NCBI GenBank assembly: GCA_963664655.2
Contig: OY761554.1
Span: forward strand, 1,550,001-1,614,000
Length of the DNA stretch: 64,000 nt
Direction: 5' to 3'
Origin: Desulfospira sp963664655
GTDB taxonomy: Bacteria; Desulfobacterota; Desulfobacteria; Desulfobacterales; Desulfobacteraceae
Shown one piece after another: positions 32,517 to 42,122 of the stretch. Numbering within the stretch: position 1 is the stretch's first letter; each line of letters starts with the position of its first letter. The notes under the pieces are model-generated. The model was not told where the DNA came from. It made no database searches and worked only from the letters and a program-made list of their open reading frames with translations. Position numbers and translations under genes: made by a program.

Positions 32517-34658
32517 TCAGCTTTTTGCCAGCCGTGCTGTATCAAAGGGCAGCTGGGTAAGCCGTATGCCTGTTGCACTGAATACGGCATTGGCCACAGC
32601 CGGCGCCACCGACGGGAACACCGGTTCACCGATACCGCCGGCCTTAAGGTTGTTTTGGGCAATATGGACTTCTATTTCAGGGACATCGGACATGGTCAGC
32701 AGGGAATATTCATCAAAATTGGCGGTTTTAACACCGCCGCCGGAAAACGTCACCTTTTCATAAAATGCAACGCTAAGCCCCATGATCACCCCGCCTTCGG
32801 CCTGGGCCCGGATGGCATCCGGGTATACGGCGGTGCCGCAGTCTATGGCGCAGACCATCTTATGGACGGTTATGCGTCCCTTTTTATCCACAGACACCTC
32901 GGCCATATGCGCGGCATGGGATTCAAAGCAGGAGGTGACGGCCACCCCCCTTGCCCGGCCGTCCGGTACCGGAGTCTTCCAGCCGCCTTTTTCCGCTAAC
33001 AGCGACAAAAGTTTGTGGGGCCGGCTGCCCGGTTTCATATGATCAAGACGGAACTGGACCGGATCTTTGCCTGCAGCGTGAGCCAGTTCATCCATGGCGG
33101 ACTCAACGGCAAAGGCATTGGTGGAAAAGCCCACGGACCGCCAGAATCCCACCCATATTGGCAGGTCCGCCATCACATATTCCACCAGGAGGTTGGGCAG
33201 GTCATAGGGCATATCCCGGGTGCCGGATACCGCGTCCGGATCAATGCCGTCTTTGACAAAGTCCGGCATGACCCGGGCCATGACCGACTGGGCCGCCACC
33301 TTGTGGGACCAGGCCGCAATCCGGCCGTTTTTGTCCAGCCCGGCCCGGACCCTGGAACGGTTTGCCGGGCGGAAATAATCATTTTGGAAATCATCCTCAC
33401 GGGTATTGACCACCTTGACCGGGCGCCTCAACTCTTTGGAGAGCAGGACCGCATCTATTACGGGATATACCTCGGCCCGCAGGCCGAAACCGCCGCCGGC
33501 CGGCAACAGGTTGACCTCCACCTTTTCCGGCGAAAGGCCGGTCAGCTTTGCCCCGGTCATCTGAAAAGCGGTGGCCCCCTGGGTCGGGGCCCAGATCCGG
33601 CATTGGTCCGTTTCCACAAATGCCGTACAATTGATGGGCTCTGCAGGCGAATGGGAAACATAATGGGTTTTGTAAATCCGGTCCAGGGTCTGTGATGCCG
33701 TTTTGAGCGCTTTGGGGGCATCCCCCTTGTTTAAGGCGATGGCTCCCTGTTTATCCATATATGCATCATAGGCCCGGTCAATGGCCTCATCGTTTAGATC
33801 CGGCATCGCGGCACCGGACCATTTCACCTCAAGTGCATCCCTGCCGCTGATGGCCGCCCATGTGGTGGTTGCACAGACCGCAATCCGGTCATCAAGGGGA
33901 ACCACCTTCACCACCCCTTTGACCGCCATGGCGGCGGCGCCATTAAAAGATACCGGCTTGGCGCCGTATGCCGGGGCCCGGGCCACCACCGCAATGCACA
34001 TATCCGGCAAAGTGAAATCAAACCCAAACACGGTTGTGCCGCTCACCTTGTCCGGGATATCCAGCCGCCTTTTTTCTGATCCGATAATGGTGTATTCCGC
34101 CGGGTTTTTAAAGGGCGGGGTTTCCGGCACCGGAAGTTTGCCCGCGGCCTGGGCAAGACTGCCGTAATCCAGGGACCGGCCGTCCGGACAGGTGACCCTT
34201 CCGGAGGCGGTAGAACATGTTTCAACCGGGAGTCCCCACTGGTCCGCCGCTGCCTGCCTGAGCATCTGCCTTGCGGCGGCCCCGACCCGCCGCAGCATAT
34301 CCCAGCGGTGGCGGATGCTGGTGCTTCCGCCGGTGATCTGGGCATGCCATACCGGATCTTTAAACGCTTCCCCGGCCGGCGCCGGCTTTACACGGACCGT
34401 TTCCCAGGCCGCATCAAGTTCATCGGCAATAATCATGGGGATGCCGGTATGGGTCCCCTGGCCGAGATTGGTCTGGCCGACCCAGACGGTGATCCGGTTA
34501 TCCGTGGCGATTTCCAGGAATGCATGGGGTTTAAAAGAGGGATCTGCCATGGCCTGGGCCGACCAGTTCAGCAGGGTCATATGATCAGACAAGGCACTGA
34601 CGGCAATCACCAGGCTGGTGTGCTTTAGAAAAGATCTTCTCGATATGCCGGTTCTCAT
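32517..34658 (-). CDS. Molybdopterin-binding hydroxylase subunit, Tat-exported (IorB-like)
   Basis: The 713-residue protein starts MRTGISRRSFLKHTSLVIAV with a Tat twin-arginine motif (SRRSFLK) and a cleavage region near AQAMA, so it should be periplasmic. The body is a xanthine dehydrogenase/isoquinoline 1-oxidoreductase beta-type subunit: GQTNLGQGTHTG near the start, LPAGGGFGLRAE in the middle and GGIGEPVFPSVAPAVANA near the end with the catalytic Glu. The enzyme hydroxylates an aldehyde or N-heterocycle using Mo-pterin. It overlaps the 2Fe-2S subunit gene by 4 bases. The physiological substrate and the electron acceptor gene are not in the window. Confidence 0.87.
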   Translation of the reverse strand: MRTGISRRSFLKHTSLVIAVSALSDHMTLLNWSAQAMADPSFKPHAFLEIATDNRITVWVGQTNLGQGTHTGIPMIIADELDAAWETVRVKPAPAGEAFKDPVWHAQITGGSTSIRHRWDMLRRVGAAARQMLRQAAADQWGLPVETCSTASGRVTCPDGRSLDYGSLAQAAGKLPVPETPPFKNPAEYTIIGSEKRRLDIPDKVSGTTVFGFDFTLPDMCIAVVARAPAYGAKPVSFNGAAAMAVKGVVKVVPLDDRIAVCATTTWAAISGRDALEVKWSGAAMPDLNDEAIDRAYDAYMDKQGAIALNKGDAPKALKTASQTLDRIYKTHYVSHSPAEPINCTAFVETDQCRIWAPTQGATAFQMTGAKLTGLSPEKVEVNLLPAGGGFGLRAEVYPVIDAVLLSKELRRPVKVVNTREDDFQNDYFRPANRSRVRAGLDKNGRIAAWSHKVAAQSVMARVMPDFVKDGIDPDAVSGTRDMPYDLPNLLVEYVMADLPIWVGFWRSVGFSTNAFAVESAMDELAHAAGKDPVQFRLDHMKPGSRPHKLLSLLAEKGGWKTPVPDGRARGVAVTSCFESHAAHMAEVSVDKKGRITVHKMVCAIDCGTAVYPDAIRAQAEGGVIMGLSVAFYEKVTFSGGGVKTANFDEYSLLTMSDVPEIEVHIAQNNLKAGGIGEPVFPSVAPAVANAVFSATGIRLTQLPFDTARLAKS

Positions 34659-35122
34659 GATTTATCCTCCTTGTTGGCGGTCATTTGGGCCGCCAGGACC
34701 ATGGCCTCTTTTATCCTGGGATGGGTCCCGCAGCGGCAGATCACGTTGTCTATGGCCTCATTGATCTGGGCTTGGGACGGATTTTTTACCGTTGAAAGAA
34801 ACTCAGCGGCCTGAAGCATGATGCCCGGCTGGCAGTAGCCGCACTGGGGCACCTGTTTTTCGGTCCAGGCCACTTTGACCGGGTGACTTTCGGGCAGCCC
34901 CTCAATGGTGGTAATCTCACTTCCTGCCGCGTCTGCCACATCAATCGTGCAGGAGCGCCGGGCTGTGCCGTCAATGAGGACCGTACACATGCCGCATTCG
35001 GCGATGCCGCAGGTGTATTTCACGCTGGTGAACCCTAAGGTGTCCCGCAGTACCCATAACAGCGGGGTGCCGGGCTCGGCATCTACCGGCATGGTTTTTC
35101 CGTTTACCTTCAATGAAATCAT
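34655..35122 (-). CDS. 2Fe-2S subunit of molybdo-hydroxylase (IorA-like)
   Basis: The 155-residue protein carries the two [2Fe-2S] clusters. A plant-ferredoxin-type site is CGIAECGMCTVLIDGTARRSC and the C-terminal one is QCGYCQPGIMLQ with CRCGTHPRI. It is the standard small partner of the molybdopterin subunit encoded directly downstream, with stop and start overlapping. No signal peptide is seen, so co-export with the Tat-bearing subunit is the usual expectation. Confidence 0.9.
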   Translation of the reverse strand: MISLKVNGKTMPVDAEPGTPLLWVLRDTLGFTSVKYTCGIAECGMCTVLIDGTARRSCTIDVADAAGSEITTIEGLPESHPVKVAWTEKQVPQCGYCQPGIMLQAAEFLSTVKNPSQAQINEAIDNVICRCGTHPRIKEAMVLAAQMTANKEDKS

Positions 35123-35340
35123 ATATCATTCCCCCCTTTGGCTATCCGTTAAAGAAAAATGGCGGCACCGCTGCATGAACAGCCCGCCGGCCCTAAGTTG
35201 AAAATGGAACAGATTGTTTAAGATGAGGGCAAGTTTACCACCGGCAGAACATCATTGCCACTTATTTTCATCCTAAAAACAATCTGCCAACAAATTTATG
35301 TCGGTTTTATTTGAGATGATAAACTTGATCTCCAATAAAA

Positions 35341-35401
35341 GGGACTTGGGATATGGGACTTGGGACTTGAGGATTGCAGCATCCACGGCCTCCCCAAGTC
35401 T
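35341..35401. repeat. Dispersed inverted-repeat element, copy C
   Basis: Tandem GGGACTTGGGA-like units are followed by GGATTGCAGCATCC and a reversed CCCCAAGTCTC. The flanks TCTCCAATA (left) and TTTTATACAT (right) are shared with copy B at 61071-61256. It lies in the 443-base gap 35123-35565, which otherwise holds no gene I can support. Confidence 0.5.
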
Positions 35402-35565
35402 CAATTTTATACATTATTGAATTTACAATCGATATCCAAATGGCATGCCGGATTATAAATGCGATTAATCTGGCTTTGATGTTTTTACGGCCTTGAAAAC
35501 AACCCGGCCTTCTTTTAAGTTAACGGTTGAAACCCATTTAGCTTTTAACCATAAGGAGATCAAAC

Positions 35566-36207
35566 ATGATAGATAAAACAGCGGTGCTGGCAGTGGATGT
35601 CCAGGGGGATTTTACCCAGTTAAAACAAGGATCCCTTGCTGTTGAGGGAACCGGGAAGGCGTATCTGGATGCGGTTGTCGCCTGTGTTGAAAAATTAAAA
35701 AAGGCCGGATACCCCGTCATAGCAACCCAGGACTGGCATCCTGAGGATCATGTTTCCTTTTATACCAATACCCCCGGGGCGGCCGTGCTGGATGTCCTGG
35801 ATATTGACGGCAGATCCCAGGTGTTGTGGCCCCCCCATTGTATCCAGAAAAGCGAAAATGCCGGGATTCTGCTGGATGCCGCCCTGGTTGACCAGGTCAT
35901 TCAAAAAGGGACCCACCCCAAATACGATTCCTATTCAGGTTTTTTTGATGACGGCGGGGAACCCACAGGTTTGGAAGCCGCCCTCAAAGAAAGGGGGATT
36001 GATACCATCGTGGTCTTTGGCCTGGCAACGGATTACTGCGTTAAGGCCACGGCCATGGATGGGCTGGGCCTTGGCTTTAAGGTGGTGCTGGTGTCCGATC
36101 TGTGCCGGGCCGTTTCAGAAGATACCGGTAAAGCGGCTTTGGAACAAATGTCCAAAGCCGGTGTCCGCATTCTTCCCCGGCTGCCTGAAAAATTATCGCA
36201 GATCTGA
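35566..36207 (+). CDS. pncA: Nicotinamidase (isochorismatase-like hydrolase)
   Basis: Nicotinamidase hydrolyses nicotinamide to nicotinate and ammonia in NAD salvage. The 213-residue protein keeps the catalytic triad: Asp11 (AVDVQGDF), Lys114 (QKGTHPKYDSYS) and Cys158 (ATDYCVKAT). It also has the metal ligands Asp56, His58 (TQDWHPEDH) and His91 (WPPHC). Length agrees with the family. AAGGAG is seven bases before the ATG. It is alone on the plus strand, 182 bases before the SH3 protein gene. Confidence 0.92.
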   Translation: MIDKTAVLAVDVQGDFTQLKQGSLAVEGTGKAYLDAVVACVEKLKKAGYPVIATQDWHPEDHVSFYTNTPGAAVLDVLDIDGRSQVLWPPHCIQKSENAGILLDAALVDQVIQKGTHPKYDSYSGFFDDGGEPTGLEAALKERGIDTIVVFGLATDYCVKATAMDGLGLGFKVVLVSDLCRAVSEDTGKAALEQMSKAGVRILPRLPEKLSQI

Positions 36208-36389
36208 ATTCTTCCGTCCTTGTTTGGTTGCATTGCCCCTGTCTTTTCTGGTATATCAGACGGAATATATTTCTCCGGGACGGTCGGATTTATCAAACTG
36301 TTGCGCCGGAAAGCCATGCCGGAGAGCGTATTCTCAAGGATATGGTCAGTTCGATGCGTTGGGCATCCGGGCAGAACAAAGGAGTTCAC

Positions 36390-36857
36390 ATGGGAAGATG
36401 CATAACCACATACAGATATAAATACGGGGTTGCCGGTCTTCTTTGGTTAATGCTGGTCCTGGCCTGGCCGGTTTTGGGTCTGGCCGAAGAAAGGGTTGCA
36501 ATTAAAGCGGCCATCGCGAACATCAGGTCCGGCCCCGGGACCAATTATGAAGTCCTGTGGCAGGTGGAACAATACCATCCGTTTCTGGAGGTTAAAAAAT
36601 CCGGAAAATGGATTAAGGTCCAGGATTTTGAAGGGGATGCGGCCTGGATACATGAAACCCTTGTGGCCAAAATCGAAAGCGTAATTACCAAAAAGGCCAA
36701 ATCCAATGTCCGGTCCGAACCCTCAACCAAGTCCCGTATTCTGTTTACGGTTGAGCGGGGTGTCCCTTTTAAAGTCCTCAAGCGGCAGGGCGACTGGATT
36801 CAGATAGAGCATGCAGATGGGGAAAAGGGGTGGATTTACAAAACCCTTGTCTGGTGA
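36390..36857 (+). CDS. Exported protein with two bacterial SH3 domains
   Basis: The 155-residue protein starts MGRCITTYRYKYGVAGLLWL with a signal peptide or anchor (LVLAWPVLGLAEE). It then carries two SH3b repeats, IKAAIANIRSGPGTNYEVLWQV and KKAKSNVRSEPSTKSRILFTV, each ending in a WI(H/Y)(E/K)TLV strand. Such domains bind peptidoglycan peptides. I use the ATG at 36390 because AAAGGAG precedes it; the frame is open far upstream with no ribosome site. It is followed 69 bases later by the TPR protein gene, so the two may share a transcript. Confidence 0.8.
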   Translation: MGRCITTYRYKYGVAGLLWLMLVLAWPVLGLAEERVAIKAAIANIRSGPGTNYEVLWQVEQYHPFLEVKKSGKWIKVQDFEGDAAWIHETLVAKIESVITKKAKSNVRSEPSTKSRILFTVERGVPFKVLKRQGDWIQIEHADGEKGWIYKTLVW

Positions 36858-36925
36858 TTTAATACAAAATTAAGCAGTTAAAAATAAACTCAAATTTGAC
36901 TTAACAACAATTGTGAAGGTGGGGC

Positions 36926-37618
36926 ATGGCAGATCAGCGGGTTTCAAACGAGAGAAAAAGAGAGTTGGAGCAGATAGACCCTTTCCAGGAAAACGTGTTA
37001 AAAGGGGCGGCCTGGGCAAAGGCCCATAAAAAACCGATTTTGATCGGCATAGCGGCAGTGGTTGCCGTTATCGCGATATTTTCCGGGATCATGGCCAGTT
37101 TGAAAAATTCGGAAAACACGGCGTCGGAACTGGTTGCCCAGGCCATTTCCAAGTATGTGACCGAGGCCGGCAAAGACCAGAAAAAAGGATATGAGGCGGT
37201 TAAGGACGATTTTAGCACCATTTTTGAAGATTACGCCAACACCAGTGCCGGAAAAACAGCCAGGGTTCAGTTTGCAAAAATTTGTTATGATGCGCAAGAT
37301 TATGATACGGCCTTTGCCATGTACAGTCAGGCCTATGATATCTTTAAAAAAGATGAAGGGCTGAAAAATTTCCTGCTGACGGCCTTGGGCAACGTCTGCC
37401 TGGCCAAAAAAGAGACGGATAAGGCGCAGTCTTATTTTTCCAAAGTGGAAAAGTCTGAGTCACATCTTTCCAAAGACGGGGCACTGTTTGCTTTGGCCGG
37501 CCTTTACGAGGCGGATAATAAATCTGATCTGAGCCAGGGCCTGTATGAAAAGATTGCTGCCGATTACAAGGACTCCATTTATGGGGAGATCGCCAAAACC
37601 AAAACGGCGGCCCGATAA
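36926..37618 (+). CDS. TPR membrane protein (YfgM-like)
   Basis: The 230-residue protein has a charged N-terminus, one membrane helix (PILIGIAAVVAVIAIFSGIM, residues about 35-55) and a periplasmic tetratricopeptide domain with units such as ARVQFAKICYDAQDYDTAFAMYSQAY and ALGNVCLAKKETDKAQSYFSKVE. The layout matches the YfgM/TPR_21 family, which in E. coli works with PpiD at the Sec translocon; that role is inferred here. GAAGGTGGGG precedes the ATG. A terminator follows at 37648. Confidence 0.75.
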   Translation: MADQRVSNERKRELEQIDPFQENVLKGAAWAKAHKKPILIGIAAVVAVIAIFSGIMASLKNSENTASELVAQAISKYVTEAGKDQKKGYEAVKDDFSTIFEDYANTSAGKTARVQFAKICYDAQDYDTAFAMYSQAYDIFKKDEGLKNFLLTALGNVCLAKKETDKAQSYFSKVEKSESHLSKDGALFALAGLYEADNKSDLSQGLYEKIAADYKDSIYGEIAKTKTAAR

Positions 37619-37647
37619 CAACCTGTAAAAATTTCCTGTAAAACTGA

Positions 37648-37681
37648 AAAAGGCTGTAAGCTTTTTAGCTCACAGCCTTTT
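37648..37681 (+). terminator. Terminator after the TPR gene
   Basis: AAAAGGCTGT pairs with ACAGCCTTTT, with an inner AGC/GCT pair and a T-rich loop. It lies 30 bases after the stop codon. Confidence 0.82.
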
Positions 37682-37882
37682 CCAGAAAAGGAAAAAAAGA
37701 TGAAAAAACTAACCAAAGTCAGTTGAAAATGTATATTGCAAAAGCCTTGCCATTGATCAAAATAAAAATTCCTTTTTCCTCTTTTTTTTTAAAAAGCCCG
37801 CCGGTCAACGATCTTTTTGTTTCAATAATTTTTAAGCCCTTTATTGGGGACCATTTTACAGCCCTGAATGGGGGAGGTAACG

Positions 37883-37898
37883 GTTCAAAAATTTGAAC
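37883..37898. promoter_or_regulatory. GTTCAAA palindrome, copy 1
   Basis: GTTCAAA-AA-TTTGAAC, 7-bp arms. It is one of three related palindromes (37883, 37961, 38026) in the gap between two convergent genes, where no promoter is expected. Confidence 0.5.
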
Positions 37899-37960
37899 AC
37901 TTTGGTATCCGTGGCGGGCGGTTTCTGGTTAACCAGTTGAAATAATGCGATTTTATGATG

Positions 37961-37978
37961 AGTTCAAAATTTTGAACT
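37961..37978. promoter_or_regulatory. GTTCAAA palindrome, copy 2 (perfect 18-mer)
   Basis: AGTTCAAAATTTTGAACT is its own reverse complement and is followed by a T-run. It lies 78 bases from copy 1. A half site (TTTGAAC) follows at 37992 and a degenerate copy (GTTTAAAATGTTGAAC) at 38026. The rest of 37619-38059 shows no gene. Confidence 0.55.
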
Positions 37979-38059
37979 TTTTTTAGCCTGGTTTGAACTG
38001 TCTTTTATTCCAGTGTGTTGGGGAAGTTTAAAATGTTGAACCCCCCGTCCTCCCAGACC

Positions 38060-39433
38060 CTATTTATCAAGGTTATATTTCTTGAGTTTCTGATTCAACC
38101 CGCTTTTTCCAATCCCCAGCATCCGGGCAGCCTTTGTCTGAACATTGCCTGACATTTCCATGGCCCGCTGGATCATCCATTTTTCTACGGCGGCAAGGGT
38201 TTCGGACAGGCCGGCCTCCTGGGATATGCCATCGAAACTGAAGCCGGGGGCAGAGCTTTGGCGGATCTGAGGGGGCAAATCCGTTAAGGAGATCATATCC
38301 CCTGTGGAGAGGATGGTCGATCGTTCAATGACATTTTCAAGCTCCCGGACATTGCCGTTCCAGGAATGGTCATACAGGGCCTGAAGGGCCTCTTTGTTGA
38401 TCCCTTTGATGTGCCGGTTGGCAGATTCCGGGCCATGGGTGCACTTTTCCATAAAATGATTGATCAGCAGGGGGATATCCTCTCTGCGGTCCCGCAGCGG
38501 GGGAAGGACGGCCTTGACCACATTGAGCCGGTAATACAGGTCTTCCCTGAAGGTTCCTTTTTGAACCTCTTGTTCAAGCGTTTTATTGGTGGCGGCAATG
38601 AGCCTGAAATTAACCCGGATGGGCTCGGTTCCGCCCACCCGTTCAACCGTCTTTTCCTGGAGAACCCTGAGCAGTTTGACCTGCAGCGGCATGGGCAGTT
38701 CGCCGATTTCATCTAAAAACAGGGTCCCGCCGTGGGCCAGCTCAAACCGTCCTTTTTTCATATTGGCCGCCCCCGTGAACGCCCCTTTTTCATGGCCGAA
38801 CAGTTCACTTTCAAGAAGGGATTCGGCAAATGCCGAACAGTTCACCGCCACAAGGGAGGCTTTGCTTCGGACGCTGTTGTAATGGATGGATTTGGCCACA
38901 AGCTCTTTGCCGGTCCCGCTCTCTCCCTCAATCAGCACTGTGGCATTGGTGGGGGCCACCTTTTTGATAACTTCATACAATTCCTGCATGGGCTTGCTTT
39001 TTCCGATGATATGATCAAACCGGTACCGGCTGAGCATGGCATCCCTGAGCAGCTTGTTTTCTTCTACGATTTTATACAGGGCCAGGGCTTTGGCAATATG
39101 GGCAATCAGGGCTTCGTTTTCAAAGGGCTTCTGGATAAAGGTATGGGCCCCCTTGTGCATGGCTTCAACCGCTTTTTCAACACTGCCGTGAGCCGTCATA
39201 ACGATGACCGGCAGGTCCGGTTTTAATTTCTTGGCCTTTTCAAGCAGGTCAATGCCGCTCATCCCCGGCATTTTAACGTCGGTGAGAACCAGGTCAATGA
39301 GCTGGGTATTTAATATATCCAGGGCTTCCATGCCGCTTGAGGCTGTCAACGATGCATACCCCTCTTCTTCAAGAACTTCACTTAGAATCAGGGGGTAATG
39401 TTTTTCATCGTCAACAATCAATATGGTTTCCAT
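38060..39433 (-). CDS. NtrC-family sigma-54 response regulator
   Basis: The 457-residue protein has a complete receiver domain (METILIVDDEKHYPLIL, phospho-acceptor Asp in DLVLTDVKMPG near residue 54, conserved Lys in FIQKPFE). The AAA+ core has GESGTGKELVAKSIHYNS, ESELFGHEKGAFTGAAN and GTLFLDEIGELPMP. A Fis-type helix-turn-helix closes it (NVQTKAARMLGIGKSGLNQKLKKY). It is the partner of the histidine kinase upstream, whose 3' end it overlaps by 16 bases. Its target promoters are unknown; the sigma-54 site at 8235 and the pil operon are candidates only. Confidence 0.93.
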   Translation of the reverse strand: METILIVDDEKHYPLILSEVLEEEGYASLTASSGMEALDILNTQLIDLVLTDVKMPGMSGIDLLEKAKKLKPDLPVIVMTAHGSVEKAVEAMHKGAHTFIQKPFENEALIAHIAKALALYKIVEENKLLRDAMLSRYRFDHIIGKSKPMQELYEVIKKVAPTNATVLIEGESGTGKELVAKSIHYNSVRSKASLVAVNCSAFAESLLESELFGHEKGAFTGAANMKKGRFELAHGGTLFLDEIGELPMPLQVKLLRVLQEKTVERVGGTEPIRVNFRLIAATNKTLEQEVQKGTFREDLYYRLNVVKAVLPPLRDRREDIPLLINHFMEKCTHGPESANRHIKGINKEALQALYDHSWNGNVRELENVIERSTILSTGDMISLTDLPPQIRQSSAPGFSFDGISQEAGLSETLAAVEKWMIQRAMEMSGNVQTKAARMLGIGKSGLNQKLKKYNLDK

Positions 39434-40866
39434 TCAGCCTCCTGAATCGGTAGAAAAATTTCAAAAACCGCGCCTGAAGGAACGGCATTGGACACCTCAA
39501 TCCGTCCGTAATGGGCTTCAATAATATTTTTAACGATCCCTAAACCAAGGCCGGTGCCGGTGTCCTTGGAGGTATAGAAAGGGGTCCAGATTTTTTTTAA
39601 CAGGTCCGGGTCTATTCCGCCTCCGTTGTCGGCAAAGCAGATGTGGATCTGTTGGTCCTTTATGCCCGTTGAAATGGTAATGGTCCCGTTTCCCTTTACC
39701 GCCTGGAAGGCGTTGAGCAGGATGTTTAAAAACGCCTGGTACAGCATGGGTGGATCTGCCGGGATCGGGGGGATATCCGGGTTGAGCATCTGGATAATCT
39801 CAATGCCGGATTCCTCTATCCGGGGGGAAAGAAAGGTCAGGTTTTTCTCAATCACATCATTGATCTGGCAGGGCCTTAAATCTGGTTTTCTAGGTCTTGC
39901 AAAATCAAGGAAATCCGTGATGATATTGTCCAGCCGGGTGGATTCTTCCACAATAATGTCCGGAATATTGCTGTTGACTTCTAAGCGGTCTAATTTCTTT
40001 TTTAACAGCTGGGCACTGCTTTTGATAATCCCTAAAGGGTTTCTGATTTCGTGAGATACGCCGGCGGTCATTTCTCCGATAGCGGACAGGTGTTCGGTCT
40101 GCCTGAGTCTTTCCTCAAGTTTGAGCCGTTCTTCCGCCCTCTGTTCAAGGGTTTTTTCTCCCTGCTTGACAATGTATCTTAAGATGAGAAATAAAATCGC
40201 CATTACCCCGGCGCAGGAGGCCACAATCAATCCCTGAAGCTTGAACACCTGCTGATAATCATCGGATATGTCCCGGACGATTTCAATCACGCCGATAACG
40301 GCCCGGTTATCTGATTTGGAAAGCAGAATTTCCTGCATGAGAGGGGCAAAGGTGACAATTTTGGTCTCCTGGGGATACCAGAATAAAAGTTCAAGAAAAC
40401 TGCCTTTCTGGATCAGCTTTGAAGAGGCTTCTTTGTTCATGGCTTTTTGATAGTAGACCCCGCCGGCGTTTGTTTCACCAATTTTGGACTCATCAAAGCT
40501 GTATCCAATGACATTATCGGTTCCATATATATTGACCATGTCCACATGAAAACTGTGGAGCGTGGATTTGATCACCGCATCCAACAGTCGGCTCTGCTCT
40601 TTTTTCCTTAATTTGATTTCACCCTTGCGCAGGGCCACAGGGGCAATAAACCTTAAAAAAATCTGATGGTTAAGATTTTCAACCAGGAGCATATTGTACT
40701 CTTTGCTCTTTTCTAAGAGAATATTTCTTACCCAGTGGGCATTTAGAGCGGCAATAATGATGGTGGCCGTCAGCATGACGATCATGCTGGAGAAAGTAAA
40801 TGCCTTGACCAGTATAAAGGGTCTTGTCCCCTGTGCGGCGGGGGTGGGGGAATACCTTTTTTTCAT
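39418..40866 (-). CDS. Membrane sensor histidine kinase
   Basis: The 482-residue protein has two membrane helices (about 19-42 and 208-231) around a periplasmic sensor region, a short linker, a HisKA domain with phospho-acceptor His in GVSHEIRNPLGIIKSSAQ, and an ATPase domain with NVIEKNL-like N box, FADNGGGI, FYTSKDTGTGLGLGIVKNII. It is an orthodox kinase without a receiver. Its gene overlaps the NtrC-type regulator, so the two form one system. The signal is unknown. Confidence 0.9.
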   Translation of the reverse strand: MKKRYSPTPAAQGTRPFILVKAFTFSSMIVMLTATIIIAALNAHWVRNILLEKSKEYNMLLVENLNHQIFLRFIAPVALRKGEIKLRKKEQSRLLDAVIKSTLHSFHVDMVNIYGTDNVIGYSFDESKIGETNAGGVYYQKAMNKEASSKLIQKGSFLELLFWYPQETKIVTFAPLMQEILLSKSDNRAVIGVIEIVRDISDDYQQVFKLQGLIVASCAGVMAILFLILRYIVKQGEKTLEQRAEERLKLEERLRQTEHLSAIGEMTAGVSHEIRNPLGIIKSSAQLLKKKLDRLEVNSNIPDIIVEESTRLDNIITDFLDFARPRKPDLRPCQINDVIEKNLTFLSPRIEESGIEIIQMLNPDIPPIPADPPMLYQAFLNILLNAFQAVKGNGTITISTGIKDQQIHICFADNGGGIDPDLLKKIWTPFYTSKDTGTGLGLGIVKNIIEAHYGRIEVSNAVPSGAVFEIFLPIQEAEWKPY

Positions 40867-41075
40867 GGTTGGTCCATATCCGGTTGATCCGTAAAGGAAT
40901 TAAAAACTGCTTTTTTTGCACTTCATAGTCATAACTGGCGATAATCCTTGACTTTAGGGCCGTATAGTACCAAAATAAGAAAAAAATTGGTATGATTTAT
41001 TCTTATCTTACCAGAGTAAAAGATATTATGTTCTGTTCATATCGGCCCAAATGCCGGCCCCAAGGATGGTAGTTT

Positions 41076-42122
41076 ATGAGATTCAGTGGAAATAAGCATC
41101 TTGTCGGCCTGGACATCGGTTCAACCTTTATCAAGGTGGCTGAACTCAAAATTTCTAAAAAGAGAACAAGTCTTAAGAAATTCGGCCTGGCAAGAATTCC
41201 TCATGGTGCCATTCTAGAAGACCGGATCAAAGATAAGGATACGGTTGCCGGCGTCATCAAAAAACTGTTTAAAGATCATAAAATCAAAGAAAAGAACGTG
41301 GCCATATCCACGGGCGGGCATTCCGTGGTGATCAAGACCATCAGCACAGCCAAAGTGCCGGCCAGGGAGCTTCACAAGACCATATTTTCCGAAGCTGAAC
41401 AGTATATCCCCTATGACGTGGAAGACGTTAATATCGACTACCAGATTCTCGGGGACAGCGAATATTCATCGGAACAGATGAATATTCTTCTGGTGGCGGC
41501 CAAAAAAGACCTGGTGGCCGAATATATTGAACTGATTCAAACGGCCGGCCTGAACCCTAAAATTATTGATGTGGATACCTTTGCCCTTCAAAATGTCTAC
41601 GAAACCCTTCCCGGGCTCTCTCCGGACACGGTGGCCCTGCTGGTGGATGTGGGGGCATCCAAAATCTCTTTGAATATTCTTAAAGGAAGCAATTCCCTGA
41701 TGATGCGGGACACGGTGTCGGGTACCAATCAGATTCTTGAAGCCCTGTCCGACAGGCTCGGGATCGGGATTGAAGCGGCCGAAACCCTTCTTAGCGAAAA
41801 AAAAGAGGAGGTCCTGATCCGGGAAATTTCAGACCAGGTGTCCAGTGCCTGGTGTTCACAGATCTGTGAGGTGGTCAACAGCTTTCGCTCCAACGCCAAT
41901 GAAAAGGGGCTTTCAACGGTGCTGCTCAGCGGGGGAGGGGCGTCTGTCAAAGGGTTTGCCCGGAAACTTCAATCTGAAATTGATGCGGCGGTCAGCATTA
42001 TGGAGCCTTTCAGCGGACTGGAAATAGACGAAAAAATGTTTCCGGCTTCCCGAATCAGAGAACTTGGCCCCCAGGCACCCATTGCATTGGGACTGGCCAT
42101 GAGACGGGTGGATGACAAATGA
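41076..42122 (+). CDS. pilM: Type IV pilus inner-membrane platform protein PilM
   Basis: PilM is an actin-like cytoplasmic protein that docks on PilN and links the pilus motor to the inner-membrane platform. The 348-residue protein has the actin/FtsA fold: VGLDIGSTFIKVAELK (phosphate 1), VALLVDVGASKISLNIL (phosphate 2) and VLLSGGGASVKGFARKL (adenosine). AAGGATGG precedes the ATG. It is the first gene of pilMNOPQ and overlaps pilN by 4 bases (ATGA). Confidence 0.94.
   Translation: MRFSGNKHLVGLDIGSTFIKVAELKISKKRTSLKKFGLARIPHGAILEDRIKDKDTVAGVIKKLFKDHKIKEKNVAISTGGHSVVIKTISTAKVPARELHKTIFSEAEQYIPYDVEDVNIDYQILGDSEYSSEQMNILLVAAKKDLVAEYIELIQTAGLNPKIIDVDTFALQNVYETLPGLSPDTVALLVDVGASKISLNILKGSNSLMMRDTVSGTNQILEALSDRLGIGIEAAETLLSEKKEEVLIREISDQVSSAWCSQICEVVNSFRSNANEKGLSTVLLSGGGASVKGFARKLQSEIDAAVSIMEPFSGLEIDEKMFPASRIRELGPQAPIALGLAMRRVDDK

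Noticed and set aside
32862..33695. Long plus-strand frames opposite the molybdo-hydroxylase gene
   Set aside because: They have no family features and are expected by chance in GC-rich antisense of a long real gene.
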